This document shows, in pieces, positions 23,045-35,500 of a stretch of DNA of 64,000 nt. The position numbers and the translations under genes are program-made. Within the stretch, counting starts at the first letter, position 1. Every line of letters begins with the position of its first letter. This DNA is from Laburnicola sp. R22_1 (Eukaryota > Ascomycota > Dothideomycetes > Pleosporales > Didymosphaeriaceae), in NCBI GenBank assembly GCA_014281115.1, contig JACONQ010000019.1:372001-436000 (forward strand), written 5' to 3'. The notes beneath the pieces were generated by a model. The model searched no databases, was not told where the DNA came from, and saw only the letters and a program-made list of their open reading frames with translations.

Positions 23045-23852
23045 CTAGATCTCCACATCCTCAGCCTTAGCCTTGATGTCACGAAGATGATTCTCAAGCT
23101 CCTCGGTGACCTCCTTAGCGAGAGCAGCATTCGCCATCTTGGTCTTCTTGCCCTTTTTCATAACGTATCCGTCCACGTTCTCGGTGTCTTTGGCAGTACG
23201 CTTTTTGCCCTTGGGGGTCTTATCCTTGTCGCCCTTGGTGGGGGTGGCTTTGGCGTTGTCCTCGGTGGTGCCGATGGTGGTGGACAGACCGAGTTCCTCC
23301 CTGAGCTTGGCTTTTTCGACGCGGAGGCGCGAGTAGCGGATTTTGATGCCGTTCATGTTTGTGCCTGTTGGTTGGGTGAGTGGATTAGTGGAGGTTATAC
23401 CTATGTAGGGTCGGACTCGACCTTGGTTAGAATCTCCACACGACGAAGATCTTCAATACCTATGTAGGTATGTGGATGGATGGGTGGGGTGTGGGTAGAG
23501 GGGCTCATGGGGGGGTACAGGCTGGGATATATATGTACGTACCTGGGAATTGCTCGAGGAGGCGCTCGACGTCTGGGGTACTGACGGTGGCGAAGGGGTG
23601 GGTGAGGAGGAGGAGCTAGATGTGGGGTCAGCCTTGTGTGTTGCTGTTGTTGTTGTAGAGGGAAGAACTGCATGCAGGTAGGTATGTAGGTGGGTGGGTG
23701 GGTACCTTGCGCTCGTTCTCGGCGGACCAGCGAAATGCCTGTGATAGAGGTCAGTATAGTATACGGTGAAAACATGGTGGGGTGCGTTCACATACTTTAT
23801 CACCGTCCCCACCAGCATCGGACTTCGCGGCGGCGGCTTTCTTTGGAGGCAT
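23045..23852 (-). CDS. Small Lys-rich fungal protein
   Basis: Four exons on the minus strand: 23852-23796, 23738-23706, 23615-23543, 23364-23045 (introns 57, 90 and 178 bp), 160 aa. The N-terminus MPPKKAAAAKSDAGGD continues into AFRWSAENERKLLLLTHPF, then EQFPGTNMNGIKIRYSRLRV after the third join. This pattern (a short Trp-containing helix, a GTN..GI motif, then S-LRVE) recurs in small fungal proteins I recognise only as hypothetical. The SANT/Myb-like look of the W..E.......L helix suggests, but does not prove, a DNA- or histone-binding fold. The C-terminal half is Lys/Thr-rich with KKGKKTK. Introns 2 and 3 are unusually simple-repeat-rich (GGTAGGTATGTAGG types), and intron 3 contains a 13 bp direct repeat ending in acceptor-like TACATAG. 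Confidence 0.72.
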
Positions 23853-26800
23853 GTTGGCGGTTTTGATGTTGGTAATTGAAAGTGTTTATGTGGAGGTGTT
23901 GTGGGACGGAGGTTGTTGGGTGAGAGAAGTGTGTATCGAGGTGGAGCGGGAAAGGTTGGTGTGGGTGGTGAGAGACGGATATTTATGTCTCTGGGCTGTC
24001 TGCGGTTGGTAAGGTTACGGGGAGCTCGTACCAGAGTGAAGGTGAAGTGTTCGCGTCGTATGAAAGGCATAGATACGGTTAATGAAGAGAGCGATGAGTG
24101 AAGTGAAAGCGAAGGAGAGCTTTCAATTAAGGATGAACGAAAAGTATTAAATCAGATGTTTGGAGACGCTCTGGGGATTGAGTTACCCCAGGATACACTA
24201 TTCAGTCTCTAAACGTTTGACTTGGGGCCATGCCGATCCTGAAGATGAGGTGTAAAATCGTATGGCGATGGCCAGTATATGTTCACATGATCATTCGTCC
24301 TCAGCGCATTGGGATTCCGCACTACGATATGATTGATATTCCTTGAAATTTGCGTACATATTACTTTTTTGTTGTCAGTCTTTTTACACTATGTTTCTTC
24401 TCGAGCAGTTGAGGCTAAATCCTTGTCGCCCTACCACCCGCAAGGTAGAAAAAAAGGCCACATACATAATGCGTTACTTATTTTTTGACGGTCTTTTTGT
24501 CACTAAGCGGGACGGCTCTGATTTCCTTTGTGTTATTTTTCAAACCGCACTCTTTAGAATGAAATACATATTATGATATGCCTGCGCTCAAGCTAACAGG
24601 CAGGCACTCTGCGTCGACGCCAGCGACCAAGCATAATCGCGGCTGGCGGTGAGTTACAGGCTTCCAAGATGGGTGTCACAATGGCAACGGAAGAAAAACG
24701 ACATAAGATTGGAACTTGAAGACCACTGCTTGGCAGCCTGTTGCGATAACTCTACTCGAATCATGTTGGCCCCCAAGTGCTCTTTTCCGAGGCGTCTGCC
24801 TTGAGTGCGGGGAAGACTCAGCAAGGCATTTATATCTGTCCGAATAGAGAACGCCCGATGGCTTAGGAAGCCTGGAGTGTATATACTAGTGCACCAGGGG
24901 CGAGTCGTGATTCAAATGTTGCAGGTGCCTACATCGTGAATACGTATGATCAGGATTCTATTGGTTCGTGGTTTACTCCGAGGGATCGTGTAAGTTCGTG
25001 TCGATCCTTCGTAATTCCAGTGTATTTTGAGTGTGGCCCAGTATGATGCATGGAAATAGCATTGTTTGCGGCAAGCTGAAAAGATGCCGGTTCCGGGTCC
25101 TAGGGCTGAAAAAGTGGGTCGAGGGCCTGGTAAGCCTGCCTTCCAGGTTCCAACGTAGACCCATCTACCAGCAACATCGAACATCAACATCAGCCACGAT
25201 ATCATCAACCATCGCATGCACGGTTCCCCGCATAAGTGCCGCCTTTGTGGCATCTAGATATATTCATCGCGTCAGGAACATTCGCATTGTGGCTTCGCCA
25301 TTCCCATTACACAGAAGCCGGGCCCTCCCGTCATCACTTGAAAGGGCTAACATATAGCAGACTAATCTGTGCTGACAGTCTCGTTCTAGTCTATTCAAGG
25401 CATCGGCTCAGGACCTTGTGACCCTGACGGACCTCACTACGATACCGAGTAACCGCTTTCTCTACCGTTGCACTGCCACACGGCTGCCTAACCTACACTT
25501 TGGAAGACACGCCGAAGGATCAAGTGACGACTCACGCTTGCTTTATTCCATGCTCTCATGGTGCTGATGGTCCGATTATTGCTATTGCCGTCCTGTCCCG
25601 AAGTCGGCAGACCAATGACGGCGTTCAATGGCCTTGGGGGCAGTAACGTCAATTCTAGGGATGCGCGTCCTAACGATGGCTTCGTTCCTCTCACCCTGCA
25701 GTCCTCCTGGTCAAGAGTATGACTTAAGTTTCCTTGTCTGACATGTTCCTAAATTCTGCTCTCATAGCACAGATGCTCCGTCGCGAATTTCGAGCACCCT
25801 TCCTCTCTACCCTAATCTATTATCAGTTACGGTTGTTACACCTACTTTATATGTCTTCAAGTTTCTATCGAAGCTTAACTATCACAAATCATAGCCGTTC
25901 CACCAGGACTATTGACAATCTGCCCTGTTCTTCTCGCACTTACGGTACCATATCACTCTGCACAACATGTGTCTCCGAATAATCGAAAAGTTTCCTGTCT
26001 GTGGTTGCACATACCACACACACGCTATCGACGCTTGCTCCAACTATGGACGACATGCGATAACGGAGAAGGTCGTTTATGTTGGATTTGCATGCCAACA
26101 GCACGGCGTTAAATGATTCGTCACCAAAGCAAGGCTCTCGCTCGTCGAAGAGGCTGCATGAAAGATAAAATCTCGCTTTCCCACTGGATATCAATTCTCT
26201 CCATACAAGCCTCGTCTTGGCGGAACAACGCTGGTACAACAGTCAGTTCGACCACAAGGAGCGGCCTAGCCAAGACCATCGTTCACTGGATAATCCGAAA
26301 CGGTGCCACTGGAATTCCCCCTAAAGTGTTCACAGAGATGATTTCTCAGTTAACGAGCTTTCAAGCACCGCATACTTGCTCAACCAACCACAATTAATGT
26401 GGCCGAGTCCCTCCATGATGCTTAGCAATGCACGAAACGCCCTCTACACACATGTGCAATGTGCACACCAAGTTGCGCGCAAACACAACAGCGGTCCTCA
26501 ACAAGTTATATGAATCTACTAGCTGGATCCGAGGGAGGGTTTAGCTAAAATCTTGTGTGGCGTGCTGCGCGCCGACATACCCGGGCAAAGAAGGACGCAA
26601 GATCAATGTACTAGTAGGTTAGCTACTTCTATCGCTATGTTGATGCGAGTGTCACTAATGGAGCTTTCAAAGACTCGTCGCACTTGCTGTGATGATCATC
26701 CTGAGTCACCTGGTCTCTGGTGGTATTTACTAAGGTTTGTAGCGATGCTGCGCCGCCGTTTTTCCGGTTCCTAACCTGGTAATACTTTGGTTCCAGCGGA

Positions 26801-27196
26801 CCCTAGTCGCACAGATCGCCCCGAATTAGTCGAGGCTAGTCTTCCATGGTATCATTCGATAACATCGCAGGCACACGTCATGGCTATCAATCTGTGATCG
26901 AGCGGGCGTCATACGAGCCACCCATCTGCAAGGCTGTTCTCCGCTTTTCACAAGTGCCTACCCAAGGTTAGCTAACGGATCGTCATGGCAGGCACCAAAG
27001 TCCACAAAGCTAGGGCAACGGCGTTGAGCTGTACTCCTTGGGATTGGATATATAATGGCACATTCCCTCGTTGGAAGTAATTATTCCCTTGCATAGACCA
27101 TCGAGACGGTACCAAATCCCCCACCTATTCAGCTCCCTCAACCTTTTGCATCGACAAAGACTCCAACTCTCTGAATTCGCACTTCACACTTTCGCC
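23853..27196. other. Gene-poor 3.3 kb interval
   Basis: No gene supported on either strand: frames are short and unrelated to known families, and no splice chain joins them. No inverted-repeat pair of the type seen at 50-54 kb was noticed. It may hold decayed mobile DNA, but I cannot name one. A segment at 24491-24537 resembles 4410-4460. The end near 27050-27190 looks like the promoter and leader of the secreted protein gene. Confidence 0.45.
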
Positions 27197-27895
27197 ATGC
27201 TCTTCAAACCCGTCTACACGGCTCTCTTCGCCGCCGCACAACTGGCCGCCAGCACTCCTGTCCAACCTGTGAGCGTGGATCTTTCCGCGAGGCAAGCCGA
27301 CCCTGGCAACAACACCCACGTCTCGACGCCCCCGACCTGCGTTCAAGGCCTGCTCACACCTTACTCCAAAGCGGATGTTGAGGCATTGAGGGATTGGATG
27401 CAAACGACGGACCCAAGCAGTAATGACTTTATCGTTGCAGGCGGTACATTCCAGTGGACCTTGGGCACTGCTAAGGTGAGTCTCAAGCACCCGCATTGGT
27501 AGCACGCTCCTCCGCGCATGATCGCTGACTCCGGTTTGCCCACAGGTTTGCAATTACAACACGAATCCGGATGGGACGACAGATGTCTATCTAAATCATG
27601 CTGAGATCGGACGGTGTATCGAGTCCATTCGCACCACATGCTGTTCGCCAACAACCGACCAGTGGTGAGTCTTGTCGATGGTCAAGGAACTAGCTGTTCT
27701 AACATTTGGTAGCCGAGCTGGAAGGGCGGAAATGTATAGCGTTGAAGGTGCGTTGCTCGTTTGTCGGTTAAGCCACACTGCAACCGTGTGCTAGCTGCAA
27801 TACTGAGCTCAAGTTTCTGTACCTTTTGCGTTTCCATTACTTGTCCTGCGGTAAACACGAAGGGAAAAAGTTCGGGGTGTCCTTGGGGGCAATAA
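27197..27895 (+). CDS. Small secreted cysteine-rich protein
   Basis: Preferred model of four exons: 27197-27475, 27546-27664, 27713-27747, 27795-27895 (introns 70, 48 and 47 bp), 177 aa. The start MLFKPVYTALFAAAQLAAS is a classic signal peptide with cleavage near residue 19, so the product should be secreted. The mature part has paired cysteines (TCVQG, VCNYN, RCIES, TTCCSP, CRAGR) and, in this model, a Cys-rich tail with FCTFC and GCPWGQ, giving ten cysteines. If the last intron is not removed, the frame stops at 27794 and gives 159 aa with eight cysteines. Both ends are phase-valid. I do not recognise the family. Size, cysteines and a gene-poor upstream flank resemble effector-type proteins, but this is inference. 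Confidence 0.65.
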
Positions 27896-28198
27896 TGGTA
27901 TGGTGTCTTGGGCTGGGATAATGCGGGATATTGATGATATTGATAAGTACGATATGAATTGGGAAATCTGTATATTATAACCGCATCTATTCAGTTCCAT
28001 TGCATTGTAAATATTGTGCTTGTGACTGGTATTGTGGTGTTTGCAGGCGTTCGATTTGATTTTGGCTGTGGGCGGGAGAGGGCTTGGCGCTTGGCGCACC
28101 GCGAAAAAATTGTTCCGGCAGAGCTAAGAAATATTCTCATCGCGACTGCAGCAAGAGCTTCCTGTCATTGCACCAGTGACTCCTTCTCAACCAGCAAG
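27896..28198. other. Intergenic, secreted protein to CBF5
   Basis: About 300 bp, containing the secreted-protein 3' flank and the CBF5 promoter/leader. No gene seen. Confidence 0.5.
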
Positions 28199-29892
28199 AT
28201 GGCGCTTGTTCAGGCCGACTCCGATGCGTACATAATCAAGCCGCAGGCAGCTGCCGCCCCAATCGACACCAGCGACTGGCCGTTGTTGCTTAAAAATTAC
28301 AGTGACCGTATGCAGCTTCTGCCATAGCTCTGGGAAGCGCCACTAATCAACGTGTAGTGCTCGTCCGGACTGCGCACTTTACACCTATCCCTGCAGGATG
28401 CTCGCCGCAAGCTCGCGACCTCAAGCAATATATTAGTTCTGGTGTTATCAACCTCGACAAGCCCTCGAACCCCTCCAGTCACGAAGTCGTAGCTTGGATA
28501 AAGCGGATCCTGAGGTACATGAGCAAACTTAATGCCTTGTTTGGAGCGCAACTGACGCAAGTTCAGAGTGGAGAAGACTGGACATAGCGGTACTCTTGAC
28601 CCAAAGGTCACTGGATGCCTCATCGTCTGCATCGACCGCGCGACCCGTCTAGTCAAGTCTCAGCAGGGAGCCGGAAAGGAATATGTTTGCGTCATCCGCC
28701 TGCACGACAAGCTTCCCGGCGGCGAGGCCCAGTTTGCTCGCGCTTTGGAGACACTCACCGGTGCTCTTTTCCAGCGGCCGCCGCTTATTTCCGCCGTCAA
28801 GCGACAGCTTCGTATTCGAACTATCCACGAAAGCAAATTGTACGAATTCGATAACGAGAGGCAACTTGGTGTTTTCTGGGTGAGCTGCGAAGCTGGAACG
28901 TACATCCGAACACTGTGTGTGCATCTGGGTCTTCTGCTCGGTGTCGGTGCGCACATGCAGGAGCTACGACGAGTCAGGAGTGGAGCCATGGACGAGTCGA
29001 AGGACATGGTCACGCTGCACGATGTTATGGACGCGCAGTGGATGTCGGACAACAACCGAGACGAGGAGTACCTGCGTTATGTCATCTCGCCATTGGAGAC
29101 CCTCTTGACAAGCTACAAGCGCGTGGTTGTCAAGGATAGCTCAGTCAACGCAATCTGCTACGGTGCAAAGCTCATGATCCCGGGTCTACTCCGATTCGGT
29201 ATGTATCTCGTATCACCCTTGTGGAGTGTCACTGACAAAGTTCACAGAGAAGGGCATTGAACTCCACGAAGAAGTTGTTCTCATGACTACTAAGGGTGAA
29301 GCTATCGCACTCGCTTACGCACAGATGTCTGCTGTCGAGATGTCATCCTGCGATCACGGAGTTGTTGCGCGCATTAAGCGGGTCATCATGGAGCGCGATC
29401 TGTACCCGCGACGCTGGGGTTTGGGTCCCACCGCGACTGAGAAGAAGAAGATGAAGGAGAACGGTACTCTCGATGTGAGCCTCCAACTTTCTTGTGGAAT
29501 CGCGAGTTCCAGCTAACCACCTCTAGAAATTTGGACGTGCAAATGAGAAGACTCCTGCCCAGTGGAAGTCGGGCTACAAGGACTACACTCCCAACGGCCA
29601 AGCTGCCGATGTTGTCATGACCGAGACTACTGCTAGCGCCGAGGTGCTTGCAGCTCCCCCGGTTCCTCCGACCGGATTAGATCCTGAAGAAGAGACAGAG
29701 GCAGCTGCTGAAATTGCAGCGGTGACGAGCAAAAAGCGCAAGAGCCGGGGCGAGGATGCGGCAGACGAAGACAAGGCCGAGCGCAAAAGGAAGAAGAAGG
29801 AGAAGAAAGAAGAAAAGGAACGCAAGAAGGCAGAGAAGGCTGCGAGAAGGGAATCCAAGGGCAAGGCCGCGGAGGAGTCCGATTCCGACTGA
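28199..29892 (+). CDS. CBF5: rRNA pseudouridine synthase Cbf5/dyskerin
   Basis: Five exons: 28199-28307, 28358-28514, 28567-29198, 29248-29474, 29527-29892 (introns 49-52 bp), 496 aa. Cbf5 is the catalytic subunit of H/ACA snoRNPs and isomerises uridines in rRNA and snRNA in the nucleolus. Evidence: the dyskerin-like N-terminus up to [30 protein letters not shown]; the TruB-family catalytic loop [16 protein letters not shown] (Asp about 100), formed by splicing intron 2; [30 protein letters not shown]; and a PUA domain around [20 protein letters not shown]. The C-terminal Lys/Glu-rich KKE tail is typical of fungal Cbf5. Length is as expected. BRX1, also for ribosome synthesis, is 15 kb away. 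Confidence 0.97.
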
Positions 29893-30405
29893 ACGACTGG
29901 ATACTGTAAAGCGCAATCTGTTGGACACATAAAATGGTGCGACCGAGGCGTCGATTGCGAGCCTTTTGTGCTCTGCAAGCGCATGTATAGTTTGCGGATA
30001 AGGATACCTCATTTTTCACAGCGTGTCGATATCGGCGTTATAGTAGGCTGGTTTGGAGTTCGGAGCATCCCGGTTTGTTGGACAGCATAGGTGTTGAGCA
30101 GGGGTTGGAGAGAGCATCGAATCTTACGTAGACCCGTGCCAGGTTCGACGACATGAACTCATTAGCACTCATCCAAAAATGCGATATCATAGTTGCGTGC
30201 CAATTGCATTGTATCATGGTGGCTGTTGCGAGAACTTTCTAGAACGTATACGTGAAGCTAATGACGTTCTTGGCTCTGACCGCCCAACCAAACGGTGTCT
30301 CCCCACTGTCAACTGCAGGTAATAAAGCGCGCTTCTCTTACACCACTGCCACCCAGACTTGCACATCGACACGACAAACCATTACTTAGCTGCGCATAAA
30401 TCACA
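29893..30405. other. Intergenic, CBF5 to Hsp40
   Basis: About 510 bp. No gene supported. CBF5 3' flank and Hsp40 promoter. Confidence 0.5.
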
Positions 30406-31719
30406 ATGGTAAAAGAAGCCAAGCTTTACGACTCGTTAAGTAAGTCTGCCCGCGTGCAGCCCCGCCTCTCCGCAACCCCAGCCTTCAACACCCGATGGGC
30501 AGCTTGCTAACATACAGACAGGCATACAACCCTCCGCCACGCAAGATGAAATCAAAAAAGCATATCGCAAGGCGGCGCTGAAGTGGCACCCGGACAAGAA
30601 CAAGGACAATCCGGCTGCTCTCGAGAGATTCAAAGGTATGGAAACACCCCTCCACTCACCCACCAGGCACAAACAAACTGACAATTGCGCAGAGGTCTCG
30701 CAGGCCTACGAGATTCTATCCGACCCCGAAAAGCGCAAGACCTATGACCAGTACGGCCTTGAGTTCCTGCTGCGAGGCGGCGCTCCTCCACCAGAAGGCG
30801 GTGCCGGCCCGGGCGGCAACCCGTTTGAGGCTGGCGGTGGCTTCCCCTTCACAGCCCAGGGCGGCATGCCGGGCGGCACGCGAACATTCCACTTCAACAC
30901 TGGTGGTGGAGGCGATGCCGGAGGCTTCCATTTCTCGAATGCTGAAAACATATTTGCCGAATTCATGCGTGGACAAGGTGGCATGGGTGGTGGTGGTGGT
31001 GACGATGACGACTTTGGCTTCGGTGGCTTCGGCATGGGAGGAATGCCAGGAGGGCTTGGTGGAATGGGTGGCGGAGGAGGGAAGAGGAGGCCTGGCGGGT
31101 CGAGATTCGAGGGCGGAAGAAGAGCGCCAGCGCCCGAGGTTACGGTCGTCGAGAAGCCACTGCCACTATCGCTCGAGGAGCTGTTCAACGGCACGACAAA
31201 GAAGATGAAGATCAAGCGTAAGACATACGATCAGGCGACCGGCAAGCAAAGTACCCAGGATCGGATCCTCGAAGTGCCCATCAAGAAGGGCTTGAAGGCC
31301 GGCAGCAAGATCAAATTCTCGGACGTTGGCGACCAGGTTGAAGGTGGCACACAGGATCTACACTTCATTGTGTCAGAGGTAAGCACACCTATACTCATGC
31401 GGATGATGAAGCTCACAAACAATAGAAACCGCATCCTCTCTTTATCCGCGAAGGCGACGATATCAAGCACATCATCGAACTCGACCTGAAGGAAGCCCTG
31501 ACAGGCTGGCAACGAACGGTCCAGACAATCGACGGCAAGCAAGTACCAGTCCGCAGCGGAGGACCTACAGGCCCCGACTTCACGGAGCGCTTCCCGAGCC
31601 TGGGAATGCCGAAGAGCAAGAAGCCCAACGAACGTGGCGATTTCGTTGTCGGCGTCCGCATCAAGTTCCCAAAGTCGCTCACGGCGCAACAGAAAGAGCA
31701 TCTCAAGCAGATTCTTTGA
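30406..31719 (+). CDS. SIS1: DnaJ/Hsp40 co-chaperone, Sis1 type
   Basis: Four exons: 30406-30439, 30522-30635, 30693-31378, 31426-31719 (introns 82, 57 and 47 bp), 375 aa. A type II (DnaJB) Hsp40 that delivers clients to Hsp70 in cytosol and nucleus. J domain at residues 5-70 with HPD at 34-36 in [11 protein letters not shown], then [21 protein letters not shown] long Gly/Phe/Met-rich region follows ([15 protein letters not shown]). The two C-terminal beta domains begin with [21 protein letters not shown] and include [13 protein letters not shown], formed by intron 3 splicing, and [15 protein letters not shown]. There is no zinc-finger CxxCxGxG, which separates it from type I (Ydj1). Closest by layout to S. 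pombe Psi1 / S. cerevisiae Sis1. Convergent with YPK9. Confidence 0.93.
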
Positions 31720-32593
31720 GCGGCATCCTCGACTTTGGTGAACTGCGACGCCGCAGGACAATACACCCTTTCCCAGGCATCACTCTAACAGAGCGAGGCC
31801 TCGCCATCCCGAGGCCCTACATCTCTTTAAAACTGCTGTCTCTATCTCATCTGGGTTTCCCTGGCGACTCCTTGGCGGCTAAAACTAAGCGCTTGGTCTG
31901 AGCGCAGGGCGTTTGGGAGGACTATCTTCCATTTTCAGCATGCTGGAAGGCGGCTTGCATTCTCTGCACATTATTTTCTATACGTAATTGCACGTTTGGG
32001 ATGGGCGGATAACATGAGCGAAGGAGGATGGATAACGAGAGACGAAGGACGAAGCGAACAGTCGAGTATATAGACTGGGATGACTTGACGATGAATGCGT
32101 GCGAGTAGTAGTATTGGTGGAATAGTAATATTACCGCCTTTGTTTGAGATGGATCCTAACTGAGTGTACCTTTCAACATCCATTGTTTACCAGTGGTAGT
32201 GCAGTCAAAAACGCCCTAGACGCAGAAATCAATCATGCACCCACTCACCTCCCTTCGCAAGGGACGAACAAACAATGTAATGAATGCTAAGCGACTTCAT
32301 CTTCGTGCTATACATAAAATAGATGAAAGGGGATTTACGCTCGTATATCGAATCGTCATTTGGGGAAGATTGTGTGCGTAGACGAAGGGATGGATACTAT
32401 CAAGAAGTTCTTGCCGTTTTGCAAGTTGCATCGCCATGTGCACGAAAAGCTGCATGTCCATTTCATAAATCTATACACCCATGCACAGAAGCCGCCCATC
32501 CCACCCCTCTACCCATTTCTATATATACAATACACAGTTGGCATGCACAGTCAGTCCCGTCTTCCCGACCCACGCACCCAGGCCCACCCAACC
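31720..32593. other. Intergenic between convergent genes
   Basis: About 870 bp between the 3' ends of the Hsp40 gene (+) and YPK9 (-). No gene supported. Low-complexity C-rich and A-rich patches near 32480-32590. Confidence 0.5.
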
Positions 32594-35500
32594 TCAAATC
32601 CTCATATCCTCCGCGATAAGCTTATACTCCTTCCTCTTCTTCCTCCACCTCGGGTTAATCCTGACCTTGACGATGCCAATCCACTTCGCCAACACAGGTA
32701 ATACGTACTTCTCGCCCACATAAGCCATAGCGAAATTGGCGAGTCCCAGCACCAGCAAGAAGACTTTGAAGCTCACGCTCATGTACGTCAACTGCATCAG
32801 CTTCTGCAGCCACTTTGCAGGGTCGAAGAGCATGTAGCATGTAATGAGCAAGGCGAAGAGGATGGTGATGACGAACGGCAGGTTCTGCGACATGGGTTGG
32901 CGGAAGGGCCGGCCGACGGAGAGCACGACGGCCGAGAGCGTGTACTGGAAGCAGGAGACGAGGAAGAGGGCTGTGTTCTGCGAGTTGAGAGCGTTTGAGT
33001 GGTCTTTGTCCACGACGGGGGGTTGGTACCAAGGTTGCTTTTGGACGTATTCGTAGGCGATAGCTTGCGTGATGATGCAGAGCGCTATTTGGCCAAGTAG
33101 CGGCGTAAGCACCTTGCGAGATACAAGACTGGCAGTTGGACGTTTGCGCGAGAGCTGTGGGAATGCGCCGGACCAGCCCATGAATATTGCGATCGGGAGG
33201 ATGAGCAGGAGATCGATGAAGAGGAATTGGAAGTCGCCAAGATTTGACGCAGAGGCGTAGAGAAAGCTGACGGACGTGAATTGGATGGCGGAATACAAGC
33301 TCATGTACTTGAAGCAGCTGAAACTGGTGACGAGGGCAGCTCGGCCCTCCTTGATCACCTGCGGGACACACGATATGTCGAAGACGCGGCTGGTGAATGG
33401 CGCAGCGACCGATGCTTCTGCTTCTGAGAGCGAGATACCAACATCGGCCGCTTTGAGGGCACCACAATCGTTTGCACCATCGCCACAGAAGCCCACACAG
33501 TAGTCGATGCTTTGAAGTTTCTCGACCAGTTCGTGCTTTTCGTCTGGCGACATGCGTGCAAAGACCTGCCCGCACACCAGCATTTCACGTAAGACCTTCT
33601 CCGGAGCAAAGTCGATGATCCAGCGGAATACGTCTCCACTAACAGCCAAGGAATAATTTCGAAGGTTGGAGATATCGTAGGGCAAAGATACGTCAGCTTC
33701 AGCCGGAGGAGCCAATGGCTTGAGGGTGTTCTCGTCCAACTTGAACATCGGGTCGTCAACGCTCTCCCAACTGAGGCTGGCCAGTGCAGTCCTGGAATCG
33801 CCTTCTACAAAGTGAGGAATGAAGCAGTGGGCAGTCTTGTTGATCAGACCGCATTCCCGAGCAACACTGATGGCCGTCAGGATGTTGTCGCCAGTGCACA
33901 TAACGGTCCTAATGTTGGCTCTCTCCAACTCGTCGATAACAGGAGTTGTGGTCGGCTTGAGCTTGTTCTCAAAGATGATAAAACCTACAAACTCCGAGTC
34001 ACTCTCAGCCTCGTCTCGCTTCATCTTTTGCATTTTGAGCCAATTGATCTTTAAAGGCTTGGTGGCGCACGCAATAACGCGAAAGCCTCTATGCGTGTAA
34101 AAAGCCAGTAAATCCTCATAATCCGTGGGGAAGCTGTCAGCACGGCATATATCCTTCATACACTCTGGCGCTCCTTTGACGTAGACCTGCCCAGTCTTCG
34201 AGCCAAACTGGCGCACGATGACGCTTGCTCGCCTCAACTGTGAGACGAACTCAAAGCTTTTGAGTACGCCAAGCTCAACCGGCGTCCTGTTCTCGTCGTC
34301 CGCTTCGTCGTCGATATCATATTCACGGCCTGGTGGTGGACGGGCGATGGAAGGACGAAGCTTGTCCTGCTCCTCGTCGCCACCACCTGTTCTCTGCTGT
34401 CCTTCGGTGAAACTCCAGTCTGTGAAATTGAACATCTTAACATCGAGTGGATCGCCCAAAAGCTCGTCGTCAATCAATCGCAAAGAATGACAGGTAGCCA
34501 TGGTGTACAGGATGGCCTTGTGTTTCGAATAATCCACGATAGGATCACGATCATATCTCGCACTGGGAAGAACATCTACGTTTTCGGTGAGAATTTCGCT
34601 GAATCTGTTTGCGGGCCGTTCTACCACCCGCACTCCAAGAACGTCCAACCCCTCTTCTGTCAGAGTACCCGTCTTGTCAAAGCAGATAACATCTAGTTTT
34701 CCACCTGTAGTTTGTTAGCCCAATCTTTCCATATATGAAGCAACCCTGTCAATACTTTCTATACGTCGCGGACTGCACGCAAGTGTCCCAGACTGGCTAC
34801 ATTGATAGTACCTGGGTTGACTTACCGACGTTAACCCTTTGTGGTGAGATACAGAAGATTTGTTTCTGCTTGAGCCGTGAGAGCGCAAAGTTGGTCCCGA
34901 TAGTAAGGGTTGCTGGAAGCGCCGGTGGAACAATGATAGTAATCAGGTCGAGTGCGCGGACCACGATGAGGTGCCAGGCGAGGCCGAAGTGGATGAAGTT
35001 GATGAACGAGGCAATGAACCCTATCATGGCAATGCTGGCCATGACTGATATGTATCGGAAAGAATCGCGGTAAAATTTGAATCCAGATGGCTTAGGAAAG
35101 AGCATTGATCGTACTAATGCGCCTTTGGTGGTGTTGAAGCCCGTCCGTACTACCATGGCTAAAGCTGCAGCTTCCTCGTCACTATCGTCCTCGTGGGGTC
35201 TTCGAGCACGTATAATCTTTGTTCCGGAGAACAGCATATGTCTGGCAATCTCGGGATGTATTGTTGAAGCACTCAGGTCGAGGAGCTCCAGCGACTCGTC
35301 CGTCATCGGAATCTTGGAGACTGGAACCGATTCGCCCGTAAGCATACTCTCGTTGACGATGCAGTCTCCAGAGAGCAGCAGACTGTCGCAAGGAAGCTGA
35401 GTGAGTGATGGATCTGTAACTTCGTATACATCGCCTGGCACAAGTTCTGCTGAGTCTACGGTTCGCCAGAAGCCGTTGCGCAATACACGAACTTCGCATT

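Noticed and set aside
23452..23500. Possible extra exon inside intron 3 of the small Lys-rich gene (acceptor-like TACATAG)
   Set aside because: Direct joining across the 178 bp intron gives the FPGTN motif seen in related proteins; inclusion would break it.
23853..27196. Decayed transposon filling the gene-poor interval
   Set aside because: Suspected from gene absence only; no terminal repeats, target duplication or transposase-like frames could be found.
29583..30019. Antisense Ser/Phe-rich frames over the CBF5 tail
   Set aside because: Mirror image of the Lys/Glu-rich KKE codons of Cbf5; no independent evidence.
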